Assembly (NCBI GenBank): GCA_045631885.1
Contig: JAZQVN010000035.1
Location: forward strand, 1-64,000
Length of the DNA stretch: 64,000 nt
Source of the DNA: CAJOLV01 sp045631885
GTDB taxonomy: Bacteria > Bacillota_I > Bacilli_A > RFN20 > CAG-826
Direction: 5' to 3'
Shown: positions 42,587-52,192 of the stretch, in pieces
How the letters are laid out: each line of letters opens with the position of its first letter
Position numbering within the stretch: position 1 is the stretch's first letter
Notes under the pieces: generated by a model
What the model was told of the DNA's origin: nothing
The model's input: only the letters and a program-made list of their open reading frames with translations
The model's database searches: none
Position numbers and translations under genes: made by a program

Positions 42587-42603
42587 AATAAACCCTTTCT
42601 TAG

Positions 42604-42680
42604 TGGCGCGCCCGAGACGATTTGAACGTCCGACTCCCAACTTAGGAGGTTGGTACTCTATCCAGCTGAGTTACGGGCGC
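42604..42680 (-). tRNA. tRNA-Arg (anticodon CCT)
   Basis: 77 nt with encoded CCA (42604-42606). Acceptor GCGCCCG/CGGGCGC, D-arm ACTC/GAGT, anticodon stem CCAAC/GTTGG with loop CTCCTAA (CCT reads AGG), T loop TTCAAAT, discriminator G73. It lies 14 nt after the hydrolase stop and 17 nt before the GT2 start, inside an apparent operon. Confidence 0.97.
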
Positions 42681-42694
42681 AAACCATTAATAAC

Positions 42695-43603
42695 TTATTT
42701 TAAGAAGAAATCTAAGATGTCTTTCGCCACTTCTTCCTTGCGATCTTCGTTTAAGATTTCATGACGTAATCCTTCATAGATTTTCGTGGAGACATCTTTA
42801 ACTCCATATTTGTGATACATCTCTTCTAAGATGCCAACAGCTTTACCATATGTGGTAACTGGGTCATCACTACCGGAGATAATAAAGATTTTTGTATCAG
42901 GATTCAATAATTTTAAAGATTTATCTTTATGAATTGGTAACATGCCTTCGATAAATTCTAAGCAGAAACCTTTTCTTGGACCAAATCCACATAATGGGTC
43001 AGCGATATATTTATCAACGTTTTCTTCGTTAACTGATAACCAGTCAAATGGTGTTCTTGGGTTTTTGATCTTCTTATTGAAAGAACCAAACATTAAGCTG
43101 TTCATTAAACCCGCTTTTTCATCTCTATTTTTCTTAGAGGTTGTCATCTTCGCTAACATATGACCCATACCTAAGACTGGGTTTTTGCTTCCTGAACCAC
43201 ATAAAACGATTTTCTCTACTTCGCCTGGGAAGACTTGTAAAAATCTTTGACCCATAAATGAACCCATAGAGTGGGAGAAGATATATGTTGGTTTCTTTGT
43301 TTCTTCTTTTAATTGAACGATTAATGCGTGAACCGCTTCGATTTGACGCATAAAACCATTTTCTGGCCAAATACCAATATTGGATAAATCTTCTTTGACA
43401 TTGAGACCTTGACCAAAGGTATCTAAAGCATAAGCATCCGCGCCATGTTCGTTAAGGTACTTCGCTAAGAAGTCATAACGGGAACAATGTTCCTCCATAC
43501 CTTCCATGATAACAACATTGAATTTGCTATCTTTTGTTAACCACTTTAAACCTTGTAAAGTGTCTTCACCATTAGTGAATGAGAATTGTTTTGCTTCGCT
43601 CAT
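42695..43603 (-). CDS. alpha/beta hydrolase, lysophospholipase/monoglyceride lipase-like
   Basis: 302 aa from MSEAKQFSFTNGEDTLQG at 43603, 2 nt after galE; a longer frame into galE is rejected. It has serine elbow FSHSMGSFMGQ near residue 95, IISGSDDPVTTYGK near 235 with the Asp, and GLRHEILNED near 278 with the His, so the triad is complete. It resembles the Hydrolase_4 (serine aminopeptidase-like) lysophospholipases. Cytosolic, no signal peptide. Substrate unverified. Confidence 0.82.
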   Translation of the reverse strand: MSEAKQFSFTNGEDTLQGLKWLTKDSKFNVVIMEGMEEHCSRYDFLAKYLNEHGADAYALDTFGQGLNVKEDLSNIGIWPENGFMRQIEAVHALIVQLKEETKKPTYIFSHSMGSFMGQRFLQVFPGEVEKIVLCGSGSKNPVLGMGHMLAKMTTSKKNRDEKAGLMNSLMFGSFNKKIKNPRTPFDWLSVNEENVDKYIADPLCGFGPRKGFCLEFIEGMLPIHKDKSLKLLNPDTKIFIISGSDDPVTTYGKAVGILEEMYHKYGVKDVSTKIYEGLRHEILNEDRKEEVAKDILDFFLK

Positions 43604-43605
43604 AA

Positions 43606-44622
43606 TTAATCTCCATATCCGTTTGGATTGTTCTTTTGCCAATGCCATGAATCTCGACATGCATCAACGATATCTAATTGAGTCTTAAAGCCCATTTCAT
43701 CATAAGCTTTTTGGCAATCCGCATAGTTTTCATCAACATCGCCTGGACGACGTTCGCAAATTACATAATTGATTTTGATGTTATTGGCTTTTTCAAAAGC
43801 GTGAACTAATTCAAGAACGCTTGTTCCTTTGCCAGTGCCTAAGTTATAGATGACTAAGCCTGGTTTAGTTTCTAATTTCTTTAAAGCGCAGAGGTGGCCT
43901 CTTGCTAAATCGACAACGTGGATATAGTCTCTGACACCAGTGCCATCGACGGTTTTATAATCATCACCATAAACATTTAAATGATCTCTTTTACCGACAG
44001 CGACTTGAGTGATATATGGCATTAAGTTATTTGGAATACCTTGTGGGTCTTCACCAATTAAACCAGATGAATGCGCACCGATTGGGTTGAAGTAACGCAA
44101 GATTGCGATGTTGGCATCCTTATGTTCTTTCGCGTAATCTTTGAGTAAATATTCAATGTCTAATTTGGTTTGTCCATAAGGGTTTGTACATCCACCAACT
44201 TTATCAGTTTCTTTAAGTGGGACATGATCTGGAACACCATAAACTGTCGCGCTCGAGGAGAAGACAATGTTATGTACTCCATATTTTGTCATGAGCTTTA
44301 AAAGAACCTTACTGCTACCGACGTTATTATCGATATAAAGTTGAGGTTTTGCCACTGATTCCGCGACGCTTTTTAAGCCGGCGAAATGGATGACATCGGT
44401 GATGTTTTCCTTTTCAAAAACTTCACTCATTTTTTCTTCATCTTGCACAGAAACTTCGTAAAATCTTGGCTTTTTGCCGGTAATTTTGAAAATTCTGTTC
44501 AAAACTTCTGGTTTAGAATTGACATAGTTATCGACGATGACAACGTCGTATCCGTTGTTTAATAAATCAACAACTGTATGGGAACCAATATACCCGGTTC
44601 CACCTGTAACTAGAATGGCCAT
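43606..44622 (-). CDS. galE: UDP-glucose 4-epimerase
   Basis: 338-aa extended SDR. NAD motif GGTGYIGSHT (residues 6-15), SSSATVYGVP near 122 with the catalytic Ser, YGQTKLDIE near 149 with the Tyr and Lys, and NPIGAHSSGLIGEDP near 180. It interconverts UDP-Gal and UDP-Glc and completes the Leloir pathway begun by galK/galT at 19927-22552. It also supplies UDP-Gal to glycosyltransferases. It begins 3 nt after gatB, with AAGGAG inside the gatB end. Confidence 0.95.
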   Translation of the reverse strand: MAILVTGGTGYIGSHTVVDLLNNGYDVVIVDNYVNSKPEVLNRIFKITGKKPRFYEVSVQDEEKMSEVFEKENITDVIHFAGLKSVAESVAKPQLYIDNNVGSSKVLLKLMTKYGVHNIVFSSSATVYGVPDHVPLKETDKVGGCTNPYGQTKLDIEYLLKDYAKEHKDANIAILRYFNPIGAHSSGLIGEDPQGIPNNLMPYITQVAVGKRDHLNVYGDDYKTVDGTGVRDYIHVVDLARGHLCALKKLETKPGLVIYNLGTGKGTSVLELVHAFEKANNIKINYVICERRPGDVDENYADCQKAYDEMGFKTQLDIVDACRDSWHWQKNNPNGYGD

Positions 44623-44625
44623 TTG

Positions 44626-46047
44626 CTATCTCCTTTTCAGTTCTTCCACTACCATTTTATTTGTCAAAGCTGGATTAGCTTTTCCTGATGTTTTCTTTAT
44701 GACTATCCCGACTACATAGCCGACTATTCGAGTCTTTCCGTTTTTGTAGTCATCCACTAGTTGAGGGGAGTCATTTAAAATTTCTTTAATGATTTCGTTT
44801 ATTTCTTCAGCGTTATTATTTATCGCTCCAATGCTCTCAATAATAGATTGAGGGGAATCACTCACATCTATCATTTTAACAAATATTTCTCTTCCTTGCT
44901 TATTAGATATTTCACCTTTTTCAATTAAGCGTATTAATTCTGCGAGTCGAGAAGGTCTAATTGGGAATGAAGATATATCAATTTCGTTTTTGATAATATA
45001 CGATCTCACTTCGCCGTTTACCCAGTTAGCGCCTATCTTTGGATTGATGTTATTTTCTAAAAGTTCATCGTAATATTCTGATGTCTCTTTATCGATGAGG
45101 AGTAACGAGCAATCATAATCACTTAACCCCAAAGATTTATATCTAGCATATTTTTCTTTTGCTAGTTCTGGAGAAGTATTAATCGCATCATCAATGAATT
45201 CTTTTGATAACTTAATTGGTAAGATATTTGCTTCTGTGTAATATTTGTAGTCAATTGAATCCATCTTTAATCTCATCGGAACTGTCTTTTGACTATTTTC
45301 ATCAAATCTTCTTGTTTCTTGAATAACAGTTTTACCTTCTTGATAAAGTTTTGTTTGACGGAAGATTTCATAATCAATGGCTTTTTGGATGTTTGTTAAG
45401 GTATTGATGTTCTTAATTTCCGCTTTCGGACCGAGTTTATCACTACCTATTGTTCTCAAGGAGACATTGACATCACACCTTAAAGAACCTTCCTCCATTT
45501 TTCCGTTTGAAACACCTAAGAAGGTCGCGATAGAACGTATTTCTTCAACGAATTTCATCGCTTCTTCACCGTTATGGAACTCTGGATTTGACACTATTTC
45601 AATAAGCGGGATACCCGCTCTATTGTAATCAAGATATGAACGGACAGGAGAGTGGGTTTGTTTACAAGTATCTTCTTCGATATGTAATCTTTCGATATTT
45701 ATTCTCTTTTCACCTAAAGATGTTTTGATTATTACATAACCATTTTTACCAAGCGGTCTTCTAAATTGAGTGATTTGATATCCCTTTGGTAAATCGCTAT
45801 AAAAATAGTTTTTACGATCAAACCATAACTCATCATCAATTTCCATATTTAAAGCGTGAGCTAATCTAATCGCATTAATCACCGCTTGTTTATTGACTAA
45901 AGGAAGAGCTCCAGGAAAAGCGATATCTAAAGGAGCAACATGGCTATTTGGTTCATCACCAAAACTAACCGCAGAAGCGGAGAACATTTTGCTCTTAGTT
46001 TTCATTTGGACATGGAGTTCTAGTCCAATAATCGCTTCAAATTCCAA
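44626..46047 (-). CDS. gatB: Asp-tRNA(Asn)/Glu-tRNA(Gln) amidotransferase subunit B
   Basis: 473-aa kinase-like subunit that binds the mischarged tRNA and activates its side chain with ATP. The N-terminal text AIIGLELHVQMKTKSKMFSAS, DLPKGYQITQF, SPVRSYLDYNRAGIPLIEI and GSLRCDVNVS is diagnostic, and the YqeY-like tail domain ends at KANPALTNKMVVEEL. It forms GatCAB with the two genes upstream. Confidence 0.95.
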   Translation of the reverse strand: MEFEAIIGLELHVQMKTKSKMFSASAVSFGDEPNSHVAPLDIAFPGALPLVNKQAVINAIRLAHALNMEIDDELWFDRKNYFYSDLPKGYQITQFRRPLGKNGYVIIKTSLGEKRINIERLHIEEDTCKQTHSPVRSYLDYNRAGIPLIEIVSNPEFHNGEEAMKFVEEIRSIATFLGVSNGKMEEGSLRCDVNVSLRTIGSDKLGPKAEIKNINTLTNIQKAIDYEIFRQTKLYQEGKTVIQETRRFDENSQKTVPMRLKMDSIDYKYYTEANILPIKLSKEFIDDAINTSPELAKEKYARYKSLGLSDYDCSLLLIDKETSEYYDELLENNINPKIGANWVNGEVRSYIIKNEIDISSFPIRPSRLAELIRLIEKGEISNKQGREIFVKMIDVSDSPQSIIESIGAINNNAEEINEIIKEILNDSPQLVDDYKNGKTRIVGYVVGIVIKKTSGKANPALTNKMVVEELKRR

Positions 46048-46049
46048 GA

Positions 46050-47510
46050 CTATCTCTCCTTTCCCGCTACTAGATCTTTTAATCCAGTGATATCTTCAAT
46101 ATTTTTAGCTAAAGCTAAAACGTTTTCTTCATCAAAAATCTTACCAGTTAAATTAGCCCCAAAAGGCATACCGTCTTTAAAACCAATTGGCACTGTAATA
46201 GATGGTTGTCCACCAAAGTTAGCAAACGCTAAATAGTTATTTGAGACAATCATATTCTTATTGAGCCAGTCAGACGCTCCGTGAGAAAAATATGGGGCGA
46301 TATCAGGCGCAGCTGGTAAATAAATCGCATCGTTATCTTTCAAGATATCATTAATCGCGTTAACAATTAATCTTCGACACTTTTGAGCTCTTAAAAAGAC
46401 TTCATTTTGATTTTCTCTTAAAAGAGAATAACTTCCGATAACAAATCTTCTTTTAATTAATTCTGAGAAACCCTGGGTTCTTGCTTTCATCATTACTTTT
46501 TGATAATCTTCGCCTTCAAAACGTGTACCAAATTTAATGCCATCTAAATTCGCATCATTACTAGTTGCCTCTGCGCTAGAAAGAACGATATATGTTGGAT
46601 AAATTGCTTGGCACAATTTTGAATCCATATGAACGTGATTAATTTTGACTCCTTTAGATGCGAGCTCTAATAGAGTTTTCTCAAAAGCACTTCTCACTAT
46701 CTCATCAGTAAATAAACCATAGATTTCATCGATGATCGCGATAGACATTCCTTCAATGTTTCTGTTTACCGCACCAACATAGTTAGGCACTTCTCTTTCT
46801 GAACTAGTCATGTCTTTTTCATCTCTACCAGCAAGAGTTTGTAAAATAATTGCTGAATCTAAAACATTTCTAGTAAAGAAACCAACGTGATCTAAGGATG
46901 GGGCAAATGGGAATAAACCAAAACGAGAGATTCTTCCCCAAGTAGGCTTAAAGCCGACAGTTCCCGAATGGGACGCTGGTTTTCTCACGCTATCACCCGT
47001 ATCTGAACCAATGGCAAAAGGAACGATACCAGCGCTTTCAGCTGCAGCGGATCCACAAGAAGAACCGCCCACCATTCTTTTATGAGACTTATCCCAAGGA
47101 TTAAATGTTTTGCCTAGATGGCCGGCCATACCGCTTCCACCCATGCCTAATTCATCGAGAGTGGTTTTACCAATCAATATAGCGCCTTGTTCGGCTAGTC
47201 TTAAATAAACTTCGGAAGAATAAACTGGAACATATCCATTAAGGATATTGCTTGATGCGGTTGTAGGAATATCTTTTGTCGAGAAATTATCTTTTAAAAC
47301 ATATGGGATACCCCATAATAAGTTATTCTTTTTACTTTCATCTAAATGAGACACTGCTTCAAGGGCTTCTTTTTCACAGATATATTCAAAAGCGTTATTA
47401 TCGTCAGTTTTAGCTTTCTCGATTGCTTCTTTAACTAAATCTAAAGGAGTTACTTTTCCTTCGAGTAACAATTGATGGATTTCAAGGATGGACTTATCTA
47501 AATAACTCAT
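46050..47510 (-). CDS. gatA: Asp-tRNA(Asn)/Glu-tRNA(Gln) amidotransferase subunit A
   Basis: 486-aa amidase-signature subunit that releases ammonia from glutamine. The Ser-cisSer-Lys triad is visible: Lys in IPYVLKDNFS near residue 76, Ser in GGSSCGSAAAES near 147 and Ser in GSDTGDSVRKPAS near 169. The usual GSDTGGS reads GSDTGDS here, a conspicuous substitution beside the nucleophile. It overlaps gatC by 1 nt. Confidence 0.94.
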   Translation of the reverse strand: MSYLDKSILEIHQLLLEGKVTPLDLVKEAIEKAKTDDNNAFEYICEKEALEAVSHLDESKKNNLLWGIPYVLKDNFSTKDIPTTASSNILNGYVPVYSSEVYLRLAEQGAILIGKTTLDELGMGGSGMAGHLGKTFNPWDKSHKRMVGGSSCGSAAAESAGIVPFAIGSDTGDSVRKPASHSGTVGFKPTWGRISRFGLFPFAPSLDHVGFFTRNVLDSAIILQTLAGRDEKDMTSSEREVPNYVGAVNRNIEGMSIAIIDEIYGLFTDEIVRSAFEKTLLELASKGVKINHVHMDSKLCQAIYPTYIVLSSAEATSNDANLDGIKFGTRFEGEDYQKVMMKARTQGFSELIKRRFVIGSYSLLRENQNEVFLRAQKCRRLIVNAINDILKDNDAIYLPAAPDIAPYFSHGASDWLNKNMIVSNNYLAFANFGGQPSITVPIGFKDGMPFGANLTGKIFDEENVLALAKNIEDITGLKDLVAGKER

Positions 47511-47806
47511 TATCCAATCACCTTTGGAAGAGTAATCATTCCATCCCTTACTTCTTTAGCGTTTTTCAAAATCTCTTTTTTAGTTAAAGTTTCATCAACT
47601 TCATCTTCTCTTAAGTAAGTCGAAAAACAATCATAAGGAAAAACCATTGGTTCAACATCATCCACTCCTTCGATTTGAGAAATGATTTCCATTTGATTGA
47701 GAATGACATCAAATTCTTTTAGCAAAGTATCGTATTCTTCTTCGCTCATCTCAAATAGTAATTTTGATGATGCTTCTTTTAATGTTTCCTTATCGACTTT
47801 TTTCAT
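47510..47806 (-). CDS. gatC: Asp-tRNA(Asn)/Glu-tRNA(Gln) amidotransferase subunit C
   Basis: 98-aa clamp subunit that wraps GatA and GatB together. It has an N-terminal LYFEMS-type helix pair (here SKLLFEMSEEEYDTLLKEF) and the characteristic GVDDVEPMVFPYD and LREDEVDETLTKKEIL blocks. It is first in the gatCAB-galE-hydrolase-tRNA-Arg-GT2 series. A TGATAAAAT extended -10 box lies about 22 nt upstream. Confidence 0.9.
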   Translation of the reverse strand: MKKVDKETLKEASSKLLFEMSEEEYDTLLKEFDVILNQMEIISQIEGVDDVEPMVFPYDCFSTYLREDEVDETLTKKEILKNAKEVRDGMITLPKVIG

Positions 47807-47865
47807 AATACAAAGTTCAATCGTATGTATTTTATCACAAAACTTATTTTTGTTTTACATAAATA

Positions 47866-47895
47866 AAATCGCCCATAAGAAGGCGAGATTATTTG
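47866..47895 (-). terminator. probable ligA terminator
   Basis: Minus-strand CTCGCC-TTCTTATG-GGCGAT followed by TTTTATTTATG. The stem is short (5-7 bp), so confidence is moderate. Confidence 0.6.
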
Positions 47896-47910
47896 TGCGT
47901 ATATTGTTTA

Positions 47911-49896
47911 CTATTTGAGTAGTTCTAAAAACTCTTCTTCGTTAAGCACGGTGATACCTAATGCTTGAGCTTTATCTAATTTGCTACCCGCTTCAGTTCC
48001 AGCGATAACAACGTCAGTGGCTTTAGAAACTGAACCAGTCACTTTAGCGCCTAAGTCTTCAAGTTTATTCGTCGCTTCTTTTCTACCCATCGAAGCAAGT
48101 GTTCCAGTTAGAACGACTGTCTTACCAGAGAAATATGAATTCGCCGCTTTTGTGGTGCTACCTAAGTACTCAAAATTAAGTCCTAATTCTTTTAACTGAT
48201 TAATTAAATCGACGTTTCTTTCATCAGCGAACCAGTTCACTAATGACTTCGCTAAGATTGGTCCAACATCAGGAATTTCGAGCAATTCTTCTTCTGTGGC
48301 TTTCATCAAATTATCGATATTGTGATAGATCCTTGATAAGGTCTTAGCCATCTTTTCTCCGACCTCTTTAATACCTAAACCAAAGAGGACTCTTTCTAGT
48401 GAATTACCTTTAGATTTTTCAATGGCTTCTAAGAGATTATCCGCGGATTTTTCCTTCCATCCTTCAAGGTTAATAATATCGTCTCTATGCTCAAAAAGCC
48501 TGTAAATCCCTGCTATATCGTGGAAAAATCCTTCTCCAAAGAATTCTTCTGCGACTTTTTCACCTAGTCCTTCAATATCCATCGCATCCTTACTTGAGAA
48601 GTGAATAATCGATTCAATTTTTCTCGCATCACAATGTGGATTTAAGCAGAAATGCATCGCGTCTTTTCTAATTAATGGGGTGCCACAAACTGGGCAAGTT
48701 GTGATCATATGGAATGGTTGTTCTAAACCGCTTCTTCTACTTTCAATTGGTCTAACAACTTCGGGGATAACATCGCCTGCTTTTCTAACGACAACATAGT
48801 CACCAATCATTAAACCTTTATCCATGATGAAGTCTTCATTATGTAATGTTGCTCTTTGCACAACACTACCAGCAACTCTCACTGGTTCGAGGACTGCGTT
48901 AGGAGTAATCTTACCAGTTCTACCCACTGTGAAAATGATATCAGTTAATTTAGTAACAACTTCTTCAGGTGGGAATTTATAAGCAATAGCCCATCTAGGG
49001 GTTTTGGATGTATAACCGAGTTTGTCGTATAAATTCATGTCATCGACTTTGATAACGATGCCATCAATATCATATGGAAGGCTACTTCTTTTTTCAGAAT
49101 ATTCTTCGATATATTTAATGACTTCTTCGATACCGTTACATAATCTTCTTTCTGGATTAGTTCTGAAACCGAGTTTATCCGCCATCGCGAGAGCTTCTGA
49201 ATGGTATCTAATACCAAAATCTTTTGCATTAACAAAGTAATACCAGAAAGCTTCAAGTCCGCGTTTAGCAGCAATGGAACTATCTAATTGACGGATACTT
49301 CCTGCCGCAGCGTTTCTTGCATTAGCAAATAACTTCTCTCCTTTTTCTTCCTGAATCTTATTTAAAGCTTCAAGAGATTTCTTCGGCATATATACTTCAC
49401 CACGGATTTCAAAATCTCCATCTAGATCGATATGAGATGGAATTGATTTAATGGTAATGACATTCGCAGTGACATCTTCACCTTCAACGCCATCACCACG
49501 TGTTGCCGCGTATTGCAAGTTCTTGTTATAAACAAGAGACATTCCTAAACCATCGATTTTCATCTCGGCCATATAAACGATTTTATCTCCACCGATGATG
49601 TCTCTTACTCTTTTATCAAACGCTCTTAAATCTTCATCGTTAAACGCGTTCGCTAAAGATAGCATTGATCTTTGGTGTCTAACTTTTTTAAAGGAATCTT
49701 GCACCATTCCACCTACTCTTTGAGTTGGTGAAAGCGGGCTTTTTAATTCTGGATGTTCGTTTTCAAGCATAATCAACTCTTGCATTAAGCGATCATATTC
49801 AGCATCGCTGACGCTTGGATTATCTAAAACGTAATACTCGTAATTATATTTTTCTAATAATGCGGTAATTTCTTTTACTCTTTCACGAGGTTCCAT
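47911..49896 (-). CDS. ligA: NAD-dependent DNA ligase LigA
   Basis: 661 aa, full length. Domain order: Ia NAD-binding domain with YYVLDNPSVSDAEYD near residue 20, adenylation domain with the active Lys in AEMKIDGLGMS near 112, OB fold, zinc finger CPVCGTPL with CLNPHCDARK near 402-425, HhH repeats (IKEVGEKMA, LLEIPDVGPILA) and a C-terminal BRCT (FSGKTVVLTGTLASMGR near 588). It seals nicks in replication and repair and starts 2 nt after pcrA. Confidence 0.97.
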   Translation of the reverse strand: MEPRERVKEITALLEKYNYEYYVLDNPSVSDAEYDRLMQELIMLENEHPELKSPLSPTQRVGGMVQDSFKKVRHQRSMLSLANAFNDEDLRAFDKRVRDIIGGDKIVYMAEMKIDGLGMSLVYNKNLQYAATRGDGVEGEDVTANVITIKSIPSHIDLDGDFEIRGEVYMPKKSLEALNKIQEEKGEKLFANARNAAAGSIRQLDSSIAAKRGLEAFWYYFVNAKDFGIRYHSEALAMADKLGFRTNPERRLCNGIEEVIKYIEEYSEKRSSLPYDIDGIVIKVDDMNLYDKLGYTSKTPRWAIAYKFPPEEVVTKLTDIIFTVGRTGKITPNAVLEPVRVAGSVVQRATLHNEDFIMDKGLMIGDYVVVRKAGDVIPEVVRPIESRRSGLEQPFHMITTCPVCGTPLIRKDAMHFCLNPHCDARKIESIIHFSSKDAMDIEGLGEKVAEEFFGEGFFHDIAGIYRLFEHRDDIINLEGWKEKSADNLLEAIEKSKGNSLERVLFGLGIKEVGEKMAKTLSRIYHNIDNLMKATEEELLEIPDVGPILAKSLVNWFADERNVDLINQLKELGLNFEYLGSTTKAANSYFSGKTVVLTGTLASMGRKEATNKLEDLGAKVTGSVSKATDVVIAGTEAGSKLDKAQALGITVLNEEEFLELLK

Positions 49897-49898
49897 AA

Positions 49899-52133
49899 TT
49901 AATCTCCTTTCGAAACGAATGGGTGGTTACACATGATGGATTTGATGCCATGTTCATCAAAATTAACTTTGATGATATCGTCTCCTTCTAACTCCACGAC
50001 TTTTCCTCTTCCTAAGGTCTTATGAATAATTGTGTCTCCAACATGGAAGTCCTTTTCACTAAGACCATTGGTCTTTTCTGAGAAATCTTGTCTTCTTGGC
50101 TCTTCTGGTTTTTTCTCTTCATCAAAAGATAAATGAGAACCATCAGAGAAGGTCGTGCGATTATTGATATATGAGCCCACTCTTGGGGCGCCACCTAATG
50201 AATAATTTGATTCTCTAATGATGTTATTTCCAGATTCGGAAATGAATTGAGATGGGGTTAAACTTCCACCGATAACATACGAATAATCACTAGAGAAAGT
50301 TAGATATAACTTTTGCATTGCTCTAGTCATTGCGACATATGCTAATCTTCTTTCTTCTTCTAAAGCTAAATATCCACCTTCAATTAAAGCGCGGTTATTT
50401 GGAAAAACACCTTCATTTAATCTCACAACGAAGACAACAGGGAATTCTAATCCTTTTGCGGTGTGAACTGTCATCATTGTGACATGATCACCTTGGATAA
50501 TTTCATCTTGCGCGGATAGTAATGAAATGTTTTGTAAGTATTCATCAAATGTGGAATCTGGATTACTTTGTAAATAATGACGCACATCAGAGAATAAGGC
50601 TCTCACGTTATCGATTCTTTCGTCTCCATCATCTTCTTTCATTAGATAATCAAGATAACCAAAATCCCAAATCATCTTTTCTAATGTTTTAGAGAAGACT
50701 TCTTCATTTTTTTGAATTGTATCTCTTGTATCAGCGATAACTCTAATCATTGTTTTTAAAGAGTTGATTGCTTTTGCAGGGATTTCACTTTCTTCTGGTT
50801 CGACATTAAGAATATAGTCATACATGCTGATACCAGCATCTCTAGCTTCTTGCTTAATTAAATTAATCGTATGTTCACCAATTCCTCTACGAGGAACATT
50901 GATGATTCTTTCAAAAGAAATGTCATCTTTTGTATTAACGATAAGATGGAAATAAGCGAGAACATCTTTAATTTCTCTTCTTTGATAGAACTTCTGTCCA
51001 CCATAGATTTGATAAGGAATGCGATATTTAGTAAAAGCTGCTTCAAATTCCATCGTGACATAGTTAGAACGATAAAGGATGACAATGTCAGAGAATGAAT
51101 AATGTCCTAACTCCACTAGTCGTTTTGTTTCCTTAGCGACATAATCAGCTTCGCTCTTTGAAGAAGGAGAGCCATGAACAATGACTTTTTCTCCTGGATT
51201 AGCAGTGGTATATAAATCTTTTTTGACTCTTAATTTATTAAAAGCGATTAATTTGTTCGCTGAATCCAAGATGTTTTGAGTGGAACGATAGTTTCTATCC
51301 AAAATAATTGTGTTCATCATTGGGAAATCTTTTTGAAGATTGAGAATGATGTCTTGGTTAGCGCCTCTCCATGTGTAAATGGTTTGGTCTGGATCACCGA
51401 CAACATATAAAGATGTAGTTGGTTTCATCAAATATTTAATGAGTTTATATTCAATGTTATTTGTATCTTGGAATTCATCGATAAGGATGTGTTCAAACCT
51501 TCTTTGCCAACGGCTTCTAATATCTGGATAATTCTCCAAGATGAAATTAGTTCTTAATAATAAATCATCGAAATCGAGAACTAATGTTCTGTCTTTTTCC
51601 TCTTCATATCTTGTGTAGATTTCTAAACAAGTTCTTTCATCTTCAAATCTTGGTTTAACAATTTTAATCTCGTCAGGATATTTCTCTTCTAATTTCATTG
51701 AGCCAATATAACTGATGGCTTTACCAACAATTTTGTCGCCTCTTTTGAAGCCCATTTCTGCAGCTATATCTTTGATGAGTTTGGTTTGATCTTCTTCATC
51801 GAGGATTGTAAAAGAAGATGGGAAATTAAGAACAGATATTTCTCTTCTCAAGAATTGCGCGGCGAATGAGTGGAAGGTTTTGATTGTTAAATCCTTGTCA
51901 TCGTTATTAATCATCCTCACTACGCGTGAGCGCATTTCCTGTGCGACTTTATTAGTAAAAGTAATCGCGAGAATAGACCAAGGGGCCACTTCCCATTCGG
52001 ATAATAAATATGCGATGCGGTAAGTCAAAACACGTGTCTTGCCAGAACCCGCTCCAGCGACAACACGAAGAAATTGATTATCAGAAGTAACTGCTTGAAG
52101 TTGTCTCTCGTTTAATTCTTTTTCGTAATTCAT
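49899..52133 (-). CDS. pcrA: ATP-dependent DNA helicase PcrA/UvrD
   Basis: 744-aa SF1A helicase. Walker A is VVAGAGSGKTRVLTYR near residue 25, motif Ia AITFTNKVAQEM, Walker B LIDEFQDTN near 219, motif III GDPDQTIYTWRGA, motif V VHTAKGLEFPVVF near 556 and motif VI RLAYVAMTRA. The C-terminal RNAP-binding Tudor-like domain is present (GDTIIHKTLGRGKVVELEGD). The pcrA-ligA pairing is standard in Firmicutes. A palindrome overlaps the 5' leader. Confidence 0.96.
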   Translation of the reverse strand: MNYEKELNERQLQAVTSDNQFLRVVAGAGSGKTRVLTYRIAYLLSEWEVAPWSILAITFTNKVAQEMRSRVVRMINNDDKDLTIKTFHSFAAQFLRREISVLNFPSSFTILDEEDQTKLIKDIAAEMGFKRGDKIVGKAISYIGSMKLEEKYPDEIKIVKPRFEDERTCLEIYTRYEEEKDRTLVLDFDDLLLRTNFILENYPDIRSRWQRRFEHILIDEFQDTNNIEYKLIKYLMKPTTSLYVVGDPDQTIYTWRGANQDIILNLQKDFPMMNTIILDRNYRSTQNILDSANKLIAFNKLRVKKDLYTTANPGEKVIVHGSPSSKSEADYVAKETKRLVELGHYSFSDIVILYRSNYVTMEFEAAFTKYRIPYQIYGGQKFYQRREIKDVLAYFHLIVNTKDDISFERIINVPRRGIGEHTINLIKQEARDAGISMYDYILNVEPEESEIPAKAINSLKTMIRVIADTRDTIQKNEEVFSKTLEKMIWDFGYLDYLMKEDDGDERIDNVRALFSDVRHYLQSNPDSTFDEYLQNISLLSAQDEIIQGDHVTMMTVHTAKGLEFPVVFVVRLNEGVFPNNRALIEGGYLALEEERRLAYVAMTRAMQKLYLTFSSDYSYVIGGSLTPSQFISESGNNIIRESNYSLGGAPRVGSYINNRTTFSDGSHLSFDEEKKPEEPRRQDFSEKTNGLSEKDFHVGDTIIHKTLGRGKVVELEGDDIIKVNFDEHGIKSIMCNHPFVSKGD

Positions 52134-52150
52134 ATATTGCTAAGCAATAT
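52134..52150. promoter_or_regulatory. palindrome between the pcrA promoter and its start codon
   Basis: ATATTGC-TAA-GCAATAT begins right after the pcrA ATG. On the minus strand it overlaps the extended -10 TGGTATTAT by two bases and otherwise fills the whole leader. It could be a repressor site or an RNA hairpin. It does not match the Firmicute LexA box. Confidence 0.55.
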
Positions 52151-52192
52151 AATACCATAACGACATATCATTTTCAATTTAAATTGAAACCA

